NCBI RefSeq assembly: GCF_001894785.1 | Contig: NZ_BCWW01000001.1 | Location: 496,001-560,000 of the forward strand | Direction of reading: 5' to 3' | DNA length: 64,000 nucleotides | Source: Rhodococcoides fascians NBRC 12155 = LMG 3623 | GTDB lineage: Bacteria; Actinomycetota; Actinomycetes; Mycobacteriales; Mycobacteriaceae | In this document: piece after piece, positions 50,462 to 59,439 of the stretch | Layout of the letters: each line of letters opens with the position of its first letter | How positions within the stretch are numbered: position 1 is the first letter of the stretch | Program-made: the position numbers and the translations under genes | The notes under the pieces: generated by a model | Databases searched by the model: none | What the model saw: only the letters and a program-made list of their open reading frames with translations | What the model was told of the DNA's origin: nothing

Positions 50462-51853
50462 ATGACCTCCATCGAGATCCTCCCGCTCATCGCATTGGTT
50501 GCGATGTTCGTGATCGCAACCTTCTTCCCGATCAACATCGGCATCCTCGGCTTCATCGGTGCCTTCGTGGTCGGGTACTTCGCACTGGGATTCGACGACA
50601 AGGAAATCCTGAACGAGTTCCCCAGCTCGATCGTGTTGACCATCGTCGGCGTCACCTACTTCTTCGGTATGGCCAAACGCAACGGCACCATCGATCTGTT
50701 GGTCAACAGCTGCATCAGAGCGGTGCACGGCCGGGTGACGGTCGTTCCGTGGGTGTTCTTCTTCGTCGCCTCGGTCCTGACTGCACTCGGTACCTTCAGC
50801 CCCGCCGCGGTGGCGCTGATCGTGCCTGCCGCAATGGCGTTCGCAGCTCGAACCGGCATGAGCCCGCTGGTCATGGGCATCATGGTGATCAACGGTGCCC
50901 ATGCAGGCGCGTTCTCCCCGATCTCCGTCTCCGGTGTACTGGTTCGCGACATCGTCGAGAACAACGGCCTCGCCCTGAACCCGTGGACGCTGTTCTTCGC
51001 CAGCTACGGCATCAACCTGCTGCTCTCGGTGCTGACGGTTGTCGGCTACGCAGCCCTGGCCCGCATGAAGGGCTTCGAGTACACCGCAACGGGGTCCACC
51101 GATCCCGCTCCCGGTAGCGGCCCCGTCGGCGGAACGCCGGTCAAGACGTCCGTCCCCACCGGCGGCGGTACCGGCGGCGGCAGCTCGGCAGGCGGCAGCA
51201 CCCAGGTGCTCACTCGTCCGACCACAACTACACTGGTCGACGCCCCGGCCCCGGTCACGTTCGTCCAGAAGCTCACGCTCTTCCTCATCGGCGCACTCCT
51301 GGTACTCGTTCTCGTACTGCACCTGCCGATCAGCTTCATTGCCATCGGAGCCGGAGCGGTTCTGGCGTTCACGGATCTGAAGAAGCAGAACGAGGCCATC
51401 GCAGACATCAGCTGGTCGACGGTTCTGCTGGTCGCCGGCATGGTCACCTACATCTCCATCCTGCAAGAAGTGGGCACCATCGATCACCTGGCCGAAATGG
51501 CGATCACCATCGGTGCTCCGATCATCGTGGCCATCGTGCTCTGCTACGTCATCGGCATCACCTCGGCGTTCGCGTCCTCCACCGCTCTGCTGGCCGCCGT
51601 CATTCCGCTGGCCATGCCGCTGCTGGGAACCGGTGCACTGCCGGTCGTCGGAGTCGTCGCTGCTCTGGCCATCTCGGCCACCGTCGTCGATGTCTCGCCC
51701 TTCTCCACCAACGGTGCGCTCGTGCTGGCCAACGCGCAGAACATCGAGCGCCCGCGCTTCTACCGTCAACTGCTGCTCAATGCAGGGATCGTCGTCGCTA
51801 TCGCGCCGGCCCTGTGCTGGTTGATCCTGGTGGTCGTGCCCGAGCTGTTCTGA
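50462..51853 (+). CDS. SLC13-like/MatC-type dicarboxylate carrier
   Basis: A 463-aa membrane carrier with about eleven helices. The N-terminal half (PLIALVAMFVIATFFPINIG, then FGMAKRNGTIDLLVNS) matches the MatC N-terminal domain, known from malonate and other dicarboxylate carriers. The two halves are joined by a cytoplasmic linker of about 50 residues, rich in Gly, Ser, Thr and Pro (PTGGGTGGGSSAGGST). It probably imports the acid handled by the PrpF-like protein downstream (113 bp). Confidence 0.85.
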   Translation: MTSIEILPLIALVAMFVIATFFPINIGILGFIGAFVVGYFALGFDDKEILNEFPSSIVLTIVGVTYFFGMAKRNGTIDLLVNSCIRAVHGRVTVVPWVFFFVASVLTALGTFSPAAVALIVPAAMAFAARTGMSPLVMGIMVINGAHAGAFSPISVSGVLVRDIVENNGLALNPWTLFFASYGINLLLSVLTVVGYAALARMKGFEYTATGSTDPAPGSGPVGGTPVKTSVPTGGGTGGGSSAGGSTQVLTRPTTTTLVDAPAPVTFVQKLTLFLIGALLVLVLVLHLPISFIAIGAGAVLAFTDLKKQNEAIADISWSTVLLVAGMVTYISILQEVGTIDHLAEMAITIGAPIIVAIVLCYVIGITSAFASSTALLAAVIPLAMPLLGTGALPVVGVVAALAISATVVDVSPFSTNGALVLANAQNIERPRFYRQLLLNAGIVVAIAPALCWLILVVVPELF

Positions 51854-51966
51854 CCGGGACGCTTGCGTTAAGCGCTCCTGCACGGCCTGAACATATTTCG
51901 TAATTGTGCTTGACCATCCTCTGTCGCAGGGTGGAAGCATCGGATCCTGATCGGAAGGCACACCAG

Positions 51967-53103
51967 ATGTTCACTCTTCGTGGAACGTGGATGCGTGGAG
52001 GCACCAGCAAGTGCTGGCTGTTCAACGCGGTCGACATCGACCCGTACATCGCCGACGCCGGCGGTCTCGACAACATCCTGACCGCGGCCTTCGGATCGGG
52101 TGACCCGCGTCAGCTCGACGGGGTCGGGGGCGGCAGCTCCACCACCTCCAAGGCCGCCATCGTGCGACGCTCCAGCGCAGCCGGTATCGATGTCGACTAC
52201 CTGTTCGCTCAGGTCGCCATCGAGAACCGCACCGTGGAGTGGGGCAGCAACTGTGGAAACTGTGCGACGGCAATCGGCCTCTACGCCGTGCAGACCGGTC
52301 TCGTCGCCGTGGACGACCACGTCACCGTGGTCCGGATGCGCAACGAGAACACCGGCGCAATTCTGGCGGCGGAGATTGCGACCCCCGGCGGACGCATTCC
52401 TGCCGAGGGCGACGCGTCCGTCCCCGGCACCACGGCTCTCGGCGTCCCGGTGGGGTTGACCTTCACCGATCCGGCCTCGGATCGAGTGACGATGCTTCCC
52501 ACCGGTGCCGAGGTCGATCGAGTCGCTCTCGGCGGCAACGAGTTCCGCGGAACGTTCGTTCGGGCGGGCGCACCCGCCGCATTGTTCGACGCCGCCGATT
52601 TCGGATTGACCGGGTCGGAGCCCAACGATGTCGTCGCCGCTCACGTCCCCACTCTGATCGCGCTACGCCGACAGGCCGCTCTGCGGATGGGGCTGAGCAA
52701 GCCCGAAGAACCTGTTTCGCATGCCATTCCGAAGGTCGGGATCGTCGGCCCGCCGCGGGAGTACGTGACGACGACGGGTGAGCACGTTGCCTCCGCCGAC
52801 TACGACATCTCGGTACGCATGCTCTCGATGATGGCTCCGCACCCGGCGATCGGACTGACTTCCGCGGTGGCCGTGGCCGCAGCGGCGACGGTCATCGGTG
52901 GGGTCGTCACCGCCAACGCAGGGTCCGGCCGTCCAGGAACAATTCGGATCGGCACCGCCGCGGGAGTGCTCGAGGTCGACTACACGGTGGACGGCAACGG
53001 GTTACTTCAATCGGTCACCCTGCACCGCGCAGTGCGACGCATCGCCACCGCAGACCTCTTCGTAGTGCCGATGCCGGCTCTGGTCGGTGCGCACGCGTTC
53101 TGA
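51967..53103 (+). CDS. PrpF-family isomerase/tautomerase
   Basis: A 378-aa PrpF-family protein: RGTWMRGGTSKCWLF at the start, GVGGGSSTTSKAAIV and the Cys-containing SNCGNCATAIG. Members isomerise methylaconitate, cis-aconitate or methylitaconate or tautomerise oxalomesaconate by moving a proton and a double bond. No 2-methylcitrate genes are adjacent, so the substrate is an unsaturated tri- or dicarboxylate of unknown identity. ATG 51967 follows GGAAGG. It is probably co-transcribed with the carrier and ends at a strong terminator. Confidence 0.88.
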   Translation: MFTLRGTWMRGGTSKCWLFNAVDIDPYIADAGGLDNILTAAFGSGDPRQLDGVGGGSSTTSKAAIVRRSSAAGIDVDYLFAQVAIENRTVEWGSNCGNCATAIGLYAVQTGLVAVDDHVTVVRMRNENTGAILAAEIATPGGRIPAEGDASVPGTTALGVPVGLTFTDPASDRVTMLPTGAEVDRVALGGNEFRGTFVRAGAPAALFDAADFGLTGSEPNDVVAAHVPTLIALRRQAALRMGLSKPEEPVSHAIPKVGIVGPPREYVTTTGEHVASADYDISVRMLSMMAPHPAIGLTSAVAVAAAATVIGGVVTANAGSGRPGTIRIGTAAGVLEVDYTVDGNGLLQSVTLHRAVRRIATADLFVVPMPALVGAHAF

Positions 53104-53113
53104 GCAGCTTCCC

Positions 53114-53157
53114 TCGTGCGCGTTTTGCGTACCTGGAGGCGCGCAAAACGCGCACGA
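53114..53157. terminator. bidirectional hairpin terminator
   Basis: A perfect 16-bp inverted repeat (TCGTGCGCGTTTTGCG and complement) with a 12-nt loop, between the convergent stops at 53103 and 53164. Confidence 0.85.
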
Positions 53158-53163
53158 CGGTAG

Positions 53164-53763
53164 CTACACACCACCGAGGACCGCGTCGACCAGACTTTCT
53201 GCGTAGACGCGGTCCTCGGTGTCGCCTCGATCGGCATCGGTGTGATGCGAGAAGATGACATGGCTGAGAACCGCTCCTGTCACCAGTTCGAGAATCCTGG
53301 TGGTATCGGCCGACTCGGGTAATTCGCCCCGTTTCTGGGCTCGGTGCACGATCAGCCGGGCCGCAACCAGTCGGCTTCGGTTGAGTGTGTCGATCATGTG
53401 CCCGAGTAGGTCGGGGTGCACCCGCGCATCGAGGGCGACGCGCAGGCTGACGAGACCGGCCGTTCCTCGGTAGCCCTGCAGAAGCTGCACCGCCAATTCG
53501 ACGAGATCCGCCCGCAGGTTGCCGAGGTCGATCGGTGTCGCGAGCGGACTTCGAGCTTCGAGCGCATCGACGACCAAGGCCCCCTTCGATTCCCAGCGTC
53601 GGTAGAGCGCCGCCCTGCCGACGGACGCGCGGCGGGCAACGGCGTCGAGCGTGAAACCCGACCAGCCTTTCTCCCAGTAGACCTCGAGCACTGCGTCGTA
53701 GACGCGGTCCTCCAGATCAGGATCACGCGGCCTACCCCGTCGGCTCCTGGTTTTGTCGGTCAC
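53164..53763 (-). CDS. TetR family transcriptional regulator
   Basis: A 199-aa TetR regulator. The helix-turn-helix is FTLDAVARRASVGRAALYRRW at about 33-53, followed by a helical ligand domain with the C-terminal pattern of the TetR_C_33-like group. GTG 53763 (VTDKTRSRRGRPRDP) is the likely start; upstream ATGs have no ribosome site. It is divergent from the thiolase-like gene at 53826 (62 bp), which it probably regulates. Confidence 0.85.
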   Translation of the reverse strand: MTDKTRSRRGRPRDPDLEDRVYDAVLEVYWEKGWSGFTLDAVARRASVGRAALYRRWESKGALVVDALEARSPLATPIDLGNLRADLVELAVQLLQGYRGTAGLVSLRVALDARVHPDLLGHMIDTLNRSRLVAARLIVHRAQKRGELPESADTTRILELVTGAVLSHVIFSHHTDADRGDTEDRVYAESLVDAVLGGV

Positions 53764-53825
53764 CCAGGGATTGTGACACCTACCCGGCATTGCGGACAAT
53801 CTGTGTCTGTAATAGGTTCCCGGTC

Positions 53826-55361
53826 ATGAGTTCAGTACGCCACGAGGCGTCGACGGTGGATCCGAGACGTGTTCCGGTGATCGTGGCTATCGGTGAGACA
53901 AGCGGCCGCGGCGAACCCATGGGCGTCGAACCCATGGAACTGATCACGCGCGCTGCCACCGAGGCACTCCAGGATTCGCCGACGTCGGAGCCGTGGATTC
54001 GCAGAGCGGACAGCATCACGTTCTGCCACATCGCCAGCTGGGCTTACGCCAGTCCCGCCGCTGCGCTGGCCCGTAGATTCGGTGCCACCCCCACAGATGT
54101 GTTCGACGCGCCGATCGGTGGCCAGTGGCCCGCGCGCCTTCTCGATCGCGCAGCCTCGCGCATTGCGTCCGGGGAGTCGACGGTAGCGGTGATCGCGGGC
54201 GGTGAAGCGCAGGCCTCGATGGGTGCCTTGGTCAAGGCCGGGCGAGAGCCCGTGCGGGATGGGGGATGGAGCGCGGACCCGGGAGGTCCGCCCACCTTCG
54301 ACCTCGATCAACTCGGAAGTGCCGCAATGCAAGACGCCGGACTGATCACTCCGGTTCGGATCTATCCCTTGTTCGAGAGCCGCTTCAGATTCGAGGCCGG
54401 ACTGGATCCGGAGTCTCGACTGGCCGAGTGCAGCGACCTGTATGCGGAGTTTTCCGTTGTCGCCCAGAAGAACCCGTACTCGTGGAACGGGCGAGTGCGG
54501 ACGGCTGCCGACATCGGCACGCCGTCGCCGAAGAACCGCATCGTGTGCGAGCCGTATCCGTTGTCGATGAACGCCATGCCCTTCGTCGACCAGGCAGCGT
54601 GCATCGTGGTGACCAGCTTGGCCGAAGCCCGAGAACGCGGTGTTCCCGAGGGCGACATCGTGTTCGTCTGGGGTGGTGCGGGTGCCGAGGATTCGGTCGA
54701 CATTCTCGACCGCAGCGATTTCGGCCGGTCTCCAGCGATGGAGGATGCGATGGACCGAGCCTTGCGCGCCGCAGAGATCGGAGTCGAACAACTCGACGCG
54801 GTCGACGTGTACAGCTGCTTCCCGATCGTGCCGACCCTCGCCACCCGACACCTCGGAACGCCGAAATCATTGGTACCCAGTGTGACCGGTGGTCATTCGT
54901 CCTTCGGTGGTCCCCTCAGTAGTCATTCGCTGCATTCGATCACCGCATCCGTCCGCGAGATTCGCGGCGGCAAGAACTGCGCACTGGTGCACGCGAACGG
55001 TGGCTATATGACGTATCACCACTCGGTGCTGCTCGGTGGCGACCAGCACCCACAGGGCTACGTAGGAAATCCCGAACCCGCAGTGCTGACGCCGGATTCA
55101 CCGCCTCGTGCACCTGTACAGGACGGGACTCTCGTGGTGGAGACAGTGTCCGTCGAGCATTCTCGGCAGCAGGAACCGAACCAGGCGTTCCTCGTCGCGA
55201 GAGACGAACGCGGACGACGCGTCGCCGCACAGACGGCACCCGGGGACACGGCCAGCGCCCGTGCGCTGTCCCTGTATCGAACCGACCCGGCACGCGAAAT
55301 CATCGGGACCACAGTCACTGTCGACACCATCGAGGGGAACATCCGTGTCCGAAGCAGCTAG
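53826..55361 (+). CDS. thiolase-fold protein lacking the nucleophilic cysteine
   Basis: A 511-aa protein of the acetyl-CoA acetyltransferase/SCP2-thiolase group (SRIASGESTVAVIAGGEAQ; SVTGGHSSFGGPLSSHSLHS; CALVHANGGYMTYHHSVLLG). By hand alignment the place of the acyl-accepting Cys holds Gly (DAPIGGQWPARLL), while the His of the GGHSSFGG motif is kept. It may be a thiolase-like enzyme of altered chemistry or a partner subunit. It shares 17 bp with the enoyl-CoA hydratase gene, so they work together, perhaps on a branched or cyclic acyl-CoA. Confidence 0.8.
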   Translation: MSSVRHEASTVDPRRVPVIVAIGETSGRGEPMGVEPMELITRAATEALQDSPTSEPWIRRADSITFCHIASWAYASPAAALARRFGATPTDVFDAPIGGQWPARLLDRAASRIASGESTVAVIAGGEAQASMGALVKAGREPVRDGGWSADPGGPPTFDLDQLGSAAMQDAGLITPVRIYPLFESRFRFEAGLDPESRLAECSDLYAEFSVVAQKNPYSWNGRVRTAADIGTPSPKNRIVCEPYPLSMNAMPFVDQAACIVVTSLAEARERGVPEGDIVFVWGGAGAEDSVDILDRSDFGRSPAMEDAMDRALRAAEIGVEQLDAVDVYSCFPIVPTLATRHLGTPKSLVPSVTGGHSSFGGPLSSHSLHSITASVREIRGGKNCALVHANGGYMTYHHSVLLGGDQHPQGYVGNPEPAVLTPDSPPRAPVQDGTLVVETVSVEHSRQQEPNQAFLVARDERGRRVAAQTAPGDTASARALSLYRTDPAREIIGTTVTVDTIEGNIRVRSS

Positions 55362-56154
55362 CACCGAACCTGTCGTACTGACCAGGCGGGAAGGTCACGT
55401 ACTCGTCGTCACCATCAACCGACCGCGAGCTGCCAACAGCATCGACGCCCGCGTGCACACGTTGCTCGGGGAGGCGTGGGAGTCCGCCGAGGCAGATCGA
55501 GACATCCGAGCCATCGTCCTGACCGGCGCGGGATCGGCGACTTTCTGTGGCGGTGCCGATCTGAAGGCCCTCGGCACCGGAGGACCCGGCGCGGTGACCC
55601 CGCCCGAGACCGAGCACTGGGGGTTCGCCGGCATTGTGCAACACCCGATCTCGGTCCCGGTCATCGCGGCCGTGAACGGGTCGGCGATGGGAGGAGGAAC
55701 CGAGATCGCGCTGGTCTCGGACATGGTCGTCGCGTCGGACACGGCAGTGTTCGGCCTGCCCGAGATCCGGCGTGGTCTCATCGCTGGTGCAGGTGGCGCT
55801 TTTCGGCTGATGTCCGCGGTGCCGGAACACATTGCCCTGGAGATGATCTTGACCGGACAGCCGATCTCCGCGCAGGAAGCCGCACGGTGGGGATTGGTCA
55901 ACAGAGTTGTGGCCCCGACCGAGGTCCTCGACACCGCCCTCGAACTCGCTCGGCTCTGTGCTGAAGGCGCTCCGCTGGCGGTGCGCGCATCCAAGCGTCT
56001 GGCCCGACGTATCACCGACGGTGCCATCGCGCACGAGAAAGATTCGTGGGCACAGAACCGTCAGGAATTGGATCGACTCACCACCACGCAGGACGTCGTC
56101 GAAGGAATCACCGCATTCCTACAGAAACGCGATCCGACATGGACCGCGCAGTGA
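55345..56154 (+). CDS. enoyl-CoA hydratase/isomerase family protein
   Basis: A 269-aa crotonase-fold protein. Oxyanion-hole motifs are FCGGADLKAL and the AVNGSAMGGGTEIALVSDM segment; the first catalytic Glu position in PEIRRGLIAGAGG is compatible with hydratase activity. GTG 55345 follows GAGGGG and lies inside the thiolase-like gene. Substrate unknown. Confidence 0.9.
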   Translation: MSEAASTEPVVLTRREGHVLVVTINRPRAANSIDARVHTLLGEAWESAEADRDIRAIVLTGAGSATFCGGADLKALGTGGPGAVTPPETEHWGFAGIVQHPISVPVIAAVNGSAMGGGTEIALVSDMVVASDTAVFGLPEIRRGLIAGAGGAFRLMSAVPEHIALEMILTGQPISAQEAARWGLVNRVVAPTEVLDTALELARLCAEGAPLAVRASKRLARRITDGAIAHEKDSWAQNRQELDRLTTTQDVVEGITAFLQKRDPTWTAQ

Positions 56155-56204
56155 ACGCACGGCCGTGAGCGTGGGAAATCCAAGCTTTACTCAGGCGGTT
56201 GCAG

Positions 56205-56243
56205 TGCGGGAGGCACCGTCGAAAGCCGAGTGATCCTCCCGCA
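56205..56243. terminator. possible hairpin between convergent genes
   Basis: A 9-bp perfect stem TGCGGGAGG/CCTCCCGCA with a 21-nt loop between the stops at 56154 and 56252. It could terminate both units weakly. Confidence 0.4.
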
Positions 56244-56251
56244 GTGTTCCT

Positions 56252-56470
56252 CTATCGGGCAGTGACCTGCTCGTGCTCGTCGCTTGTGGGATTCTCGGTC
56301 CAGGGATTGGCTTCCCAGGCGAAATTCAGTCCGAAGACGACGCCCGCACCGACCAGAACCATCGATGCGGCTCGCCAGAGCGGGATGTCCCCGCCGACGC
56401 CCCAGAGAATTGCCAGCGCGACGATGGCACCCACGACCGGGCTCAATATCGCGCGTGTGGTGGCGTTCAT
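56252..56470 (-). CDS. small membrane protein, 72 aa
   Basis: ATG 56470 follows AGGAGG with ideal spacing. Two membrane helices (ILSPVVGAIVALAILWGVGG; AASMVLVGAGVVFGLNFAW) and a polar acidic tail ending DEHEQVTAR. Function unknown. The 257-bp stretch to the beta-lactamase gene holds no other gene I can support. Confidence 0.65.
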   Translation of the reverse strand: MNATTRAILSPVVGAIVALAILWGVGGDIPLWRAASMVLVGAGVVFGLNFAWEANPWTENPTSDEHEQVTAR

Positions 56471-56727
56471 GAAGTGCCTCCTGATTGTTGTCGTCCGGGC
56501 GGCTCGTTCGAGGTCGATTGAGCTCTCCGTTACGTACCAGAAGTAACGATAATGGAGCCGAAGGTTCCACGCACCCGCGTGGTCGGCTTTCGCAACCAGG
56601 CGCTCGAGCCCGCGAACAGCTGCTGGGCCGAAAGCGGAATGGAAGGCCGAGGGGCCAGTAGCTACGTACCCAGGTTCTGTGATCGCATGACCCCATACGT
56701 ACCTCGACATCCACCCGACTGATCACC

Positions 56728-57624
56728 GTGATCGCGGCGGCAACGTTGACGGCAGGCGTCGCGTGCTCCTCGACGACCACTACCGAGCCACCGCAATCCG
56801 CAGCGAGTACATCTCGGACCACGACCGATCAGGCCATGGCCGAACAGTCATATTCTCAGCTCGAGGCGAGGGACAGCGCTCGGCTCGGCGTCAGCGCACT
56901 CGATCTCACGTCCGGATCCATCCAGAGTTATCGCGGTGACGAACGTTTCGCGTTCTGCTCGACGTTCAAGGTGTACGCCGTCGGTGCCGTACTCGCTGCC
57001 GTCGACGCAGGCAGGCTGCAGCTGACCGACACCAGAACAATCGCCGCAGAGGACAAGGTGCCCGAGTCGGCCGTCGATTGGGCACCCGGCTCGGTCGTCA
57101 CCCTCGCAGATCTCGCCTCCGCAGCGTTGACGAAGAGCGACAACACATCCGGCAATCTGCTGATACGTGAAGCAGGTGGCACAGCGGCGCTCACCGACTT
57201 CGCGCGATCGCTCGGCGACACCGAATTTCGCCTTGATCGCACCGAGCCGGAGTTGAACACGGCCATCCCGGACGACCCTCGGGACACCACAACTCCGAAC
57301 TCGATGGCCGCCGGCTACCGGACCCTGCTCGACGGCGACGCACTGACGCAGGCATCACGACAGCAGTTGCTGGACTGGATGGCGGGCAACCAAACCTCCA
57401 CGGCCCGCTTCCGCGCGGGCATTCCCCCGCAGTGGACGTCGGCCGACAAGACCGGAACCGGTAGCTACGGTGTCTCCAACGACGCGGGTCTGGTGCTAGG
57501 ACCCGAAGGTCAGAAGATTCTGCTCGTCGTCCTCAGTGCTACGACGTCGGGTGCGGAGGACTCACCGGCCATGAACGCCCTTGTCGCCGATACGACTCGG
57601 ACGGTCGTCGAACAGCTGGATTGA
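56728..57624 (+). CDS. class A beta-lactamase
   Basis: A 298-aa serine beta-lactamase that hydrolyses beta-lactams after export. Active-site elements: S78-T-F-K81, S138-D-N140, E174-x-x-L-N178 and K242-T-G. The exported N-terminus is hydrophobic with an early Cys13, possibly a lipoprotein, but the lipobox is poor. GTG 56728 is the only usual start; it leaves the signal peptide without its positively charged region. In-frame codons upstream (open from 56683) would supply an Arg but contain no ATG, GTG or TTG. Convergent with the MarR gene by 2 bp. Confidence 0.9.
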   Translation: MIAAATLTAGVACSSTTTTEPPQSAASTSRTTTDQAMAEQSYSQLEARDSARLGVSALDLTSGSIQSYRGDERFAFCSTFKVYAVGAVLAAVDAGRLQLTDTRTIAAEDKVPESAVDWAPGSVVTLADLASAALTKSDNTSGNLLIREAGGTAALTDFARSLGDTEFRLDRTEPELNTAIPDDPRDTTTPNSMAAGYRTLLDGDALTQASRQQLLDWMAGNQTSTARFRAGIPPQWTSADKTGTGSYGVSNDAGLVLGPEGQKILLVVLSATTSGAEDSPAMNALVADTTRTVVEQLD

Positions 57625-57626
57625 CG

Positions 57627-58079
57627 TCAGTTCTCGGATCGGCGGACGGCGTCGACGAGGGGTACGAGGTCCGGTTCACGTGCTGCTTCGTCGAGGGCCT
57701 CACGCAGGGCCGCGTCGTTGGTCGGCCGCGCTGCCTCGAGCAGAGCCAGGCCTTCGTCACTGACGTCGGTGTAGATGCCGCGGCGGTCGGTGGGGCAGAG
57801 GTACCGGGTGAGCAGCCCGCGGTCCTCGAGGCGGGTGACCAGACGGGTCGTTGCACTATGGCTCAGGACGACGGCGTCGGCCACCTGCTTCATCTGCAGG
57901 TGTCCGCCCACCCCGTCGTGCTGACGTGCCAGGACGTCGAGCAGCCAATACTCGCGAGCGCTGAGGTTGTGGCCGGCCTGCAGAGCCTTCTCGATGCGGC
58001 TCTCGATGCGACCGTGCAGGACCGACAACGCCAGCCAGTTCTGGGCCAGCGCCGTCAGGGCGGGGTCCTTCGCCGTCAT
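57627..58079 (-). CDS. MarR family transcriptional regulator
   Basis: A 150-aa MarR regulator: SAREYWLLDVLARQHDGVGG, winged helix QVADAVVLSHSATTRLVTRL, EDRGLLTRYLCPTDRRG and a C-terminal helix. It lies 68 bp downstream of the citE-like gene in the same direction and may be the last gene of that operon or an independent regulator. Confidence 0.88.
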   Translation of the reverse strand: MTAKDPALTALAQNWLALSVLHGRIESRIEKALQAGHNLSAREYWLLDVLARQHDGVGGHLQMKQVADAVVLSHSATTRLVTRLEDRGLLTRYLCPTDRRGIYTDVSDEGLALLEAARPTNDAALREALDEAAREPDLVPLVDAVRRSEN

Positions 58080-58147
58080 TGCTGCGCCTTCCGTGCCGAT
58101 GCTCGTACAGCCACCGTACAGCGCCTGCCGTTAATCGGCGTCTGCAA

Positions 58148-58957
58148 CTACATCGGTCGGCGGGCGACGATGCGTCGAGCATGCGCCAGCACCGGTGCGT
58201 CCACCATCTGACCTCGGAAGGCGAACACCCCGCGATTGTGCTCGACGGCGTCGAGTACGGCTGTGGCCCAGTCCATTTCCTCGACCGTGGGCGCATAGGC
58301 CTCGCGAATGACGGGGATGTGGCTGGGGTGGATGGCCACTTTGCCGTCGAAGCCCACGGCTACAGCGTCGTCGGCCTCGGAGCGCACCCCGTCGAGATCG
58401 GGGATGTCGAGGTAGACCGAATCGAGCGCGAACAGTCCCCGCGCCTTGGCGGCCAGCAATGTCTGCGATCGAACATGCTGTGCGACATCGCGGTAGCGGC
58501 CGTCGCCCAGTCGACTCGAATTCCCGCCCATCGCAGCGACCAGATCCTCGGCACCCCACATGGCACCGATGGCATTGTCGGCTGCGAGTGCGTCGAACAC
58601 CGTCATCGCCCCGAGGGGGGATTCGATCAGTGCGACGACATTCAGTGAGGCCAGAGCTGTTATCTGAGCGGCAGATTCACACTTGGGCAACATGACGGTC
58701 GTGTACTCGGTGCGCTGCAACGCGTCGAGGTCGGCGGCCTGGTCCTCGGTGCCGTGTGCATTGACTCGAACGATGGTGCGCGACGGGTCCAGCGGTGTCG
58801 ACACCACGGACTCGCGAGCGCCGGCTTTGTCCGCGGCACCGACAGCGTCCTCGAGATCCAGAATGACGACATCGGCTCGGGCCGCTGCCTTCTCGTATCG
58901 CTCGGGTCGATCAGCGGGACAGAACAGCCACGCCGGGCCAGGGGGAATCCAGGTCAT
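58148..58957 (-). CDS. citE: CitE/HpcH-family acyl-CoA lyase
   Basis: A 269-aa aldolase-like lyase. WLFCPADRPERYEKAAAR, DVVILDLEDAVG (metal-binding Glu/Asp) and FDGKVAIHPSHIPVI are family hallmarks. The M. tuberculosis counterpart at the same operon position (Rv2498c, from recollection) cleaves beta-hydroxyacyl-CoAs such as HMG-CoA, so the last step of leucine breakdown is likely. ATGA overlap with the MaoC gene. Confidence 0.88.
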   Translation of the reverse strand: MTWIPPGPAWLFCPADRPERYEKAAARADVVILDLEDAVGAADKAGARESVVSTPLDPSRTIVRVNAHGTEDQAADLDALQRTEYTTVMLPKCESAAQITALASLNVVALIESPLGAMTVFDALAADNAIGAMWGAEDLVAAMGGNSSRLGDGRYRDVAQHVRSQTLLAAKARGLFALDSVYLDIPDLDGVRSEADDAVAVGFDGKVAIHPSHIPVIREAYAPTVEEMDWATAVLDAVEHNRGVFAFRGQMVDAPVLAHARRIVARRPM

Positions 58958-59439
58958 GACGCGTCGTCCTCGGGTCGCATCCGGACGAGAGTCTTGCGGA
59001 CGGCAATCGCTACGACGTCACCGTGTTGATTTCGACCGGTGTGGGTGAACGTCACGATTCCCTCGCCGGGGCGGGACTTGGATTCGCGCTTGTCCGAGAT
59101 CACCGTCTCCGCGTAGAGGGTGTCGCCGTGAAACAGCGGCTTCGGGAAGGAGACCTCGGAGAAGCCGAGATTGGCGACAATCGTGCCCTGGGTCAGCTGC
59201 GTCACCGACAATCCGACGAGGGTGGACACGGTGAACATCGAATTCACCAGCCGTTGACCGAAAGATGTTGTCTCACTGTAGGCGGCATCGAGATGCAGGG
59301 CCTGGGTGTTCATCGTCTGTGTGGTGAACGATGTGTTGTCGGCCTCGGTGATGGTCCGTCCGGGGCGATGTTCGTAGACGGTACCGAGCTTCATCTCCTC
59401 GAACCACAGGCCGCGTTGCCGAATGCGCTTGTCGCTCAT
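58954..59439 (-). CDS. MaoC-family hydratase
   Basis: A 161-aa hot-dog-fold protein with the hydratase pattern TEADNTSFTTQTMNTQALHLD and FGQRLVNSMFT. It probably hydrates an enoyl-CoA, here 3-methylglutaconyl-CoA by position. Coupled by 4-bp overlaps to the acyl-CoA dehydrogenase and to citE. Confidence 0.87.
   Translation of the reverse strand: MSDKRIRQRGLWFEEMKLGTVYEHRPGRTITEADNTSFTTQTMNTQALHLDAAYSETTSFGQRLVNSMFTVSTLVGLSVTQLTQGTIVANLGFSEVSFPKPLFHGDTLYAETVISDKRESKSRPGEGIVTFTHTGRNQHGDVVAIAVRKTLVRMRPEDDAS

Noticed and set aside
51142..51240. Gly/Ser/Thr-rich repeat-like stretch in the MatC-like gene as a tandem repeat or insertion
   Set aside because: In frame, with no exact repeated unit; best read as a flexible linker between two membrane halves.
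50438..51961. 507-codon open frame antisense to the MatC-like carrier
   Set aside because: Asp/Gln/His/Arg-rich shadow of a hydrophobic protein.
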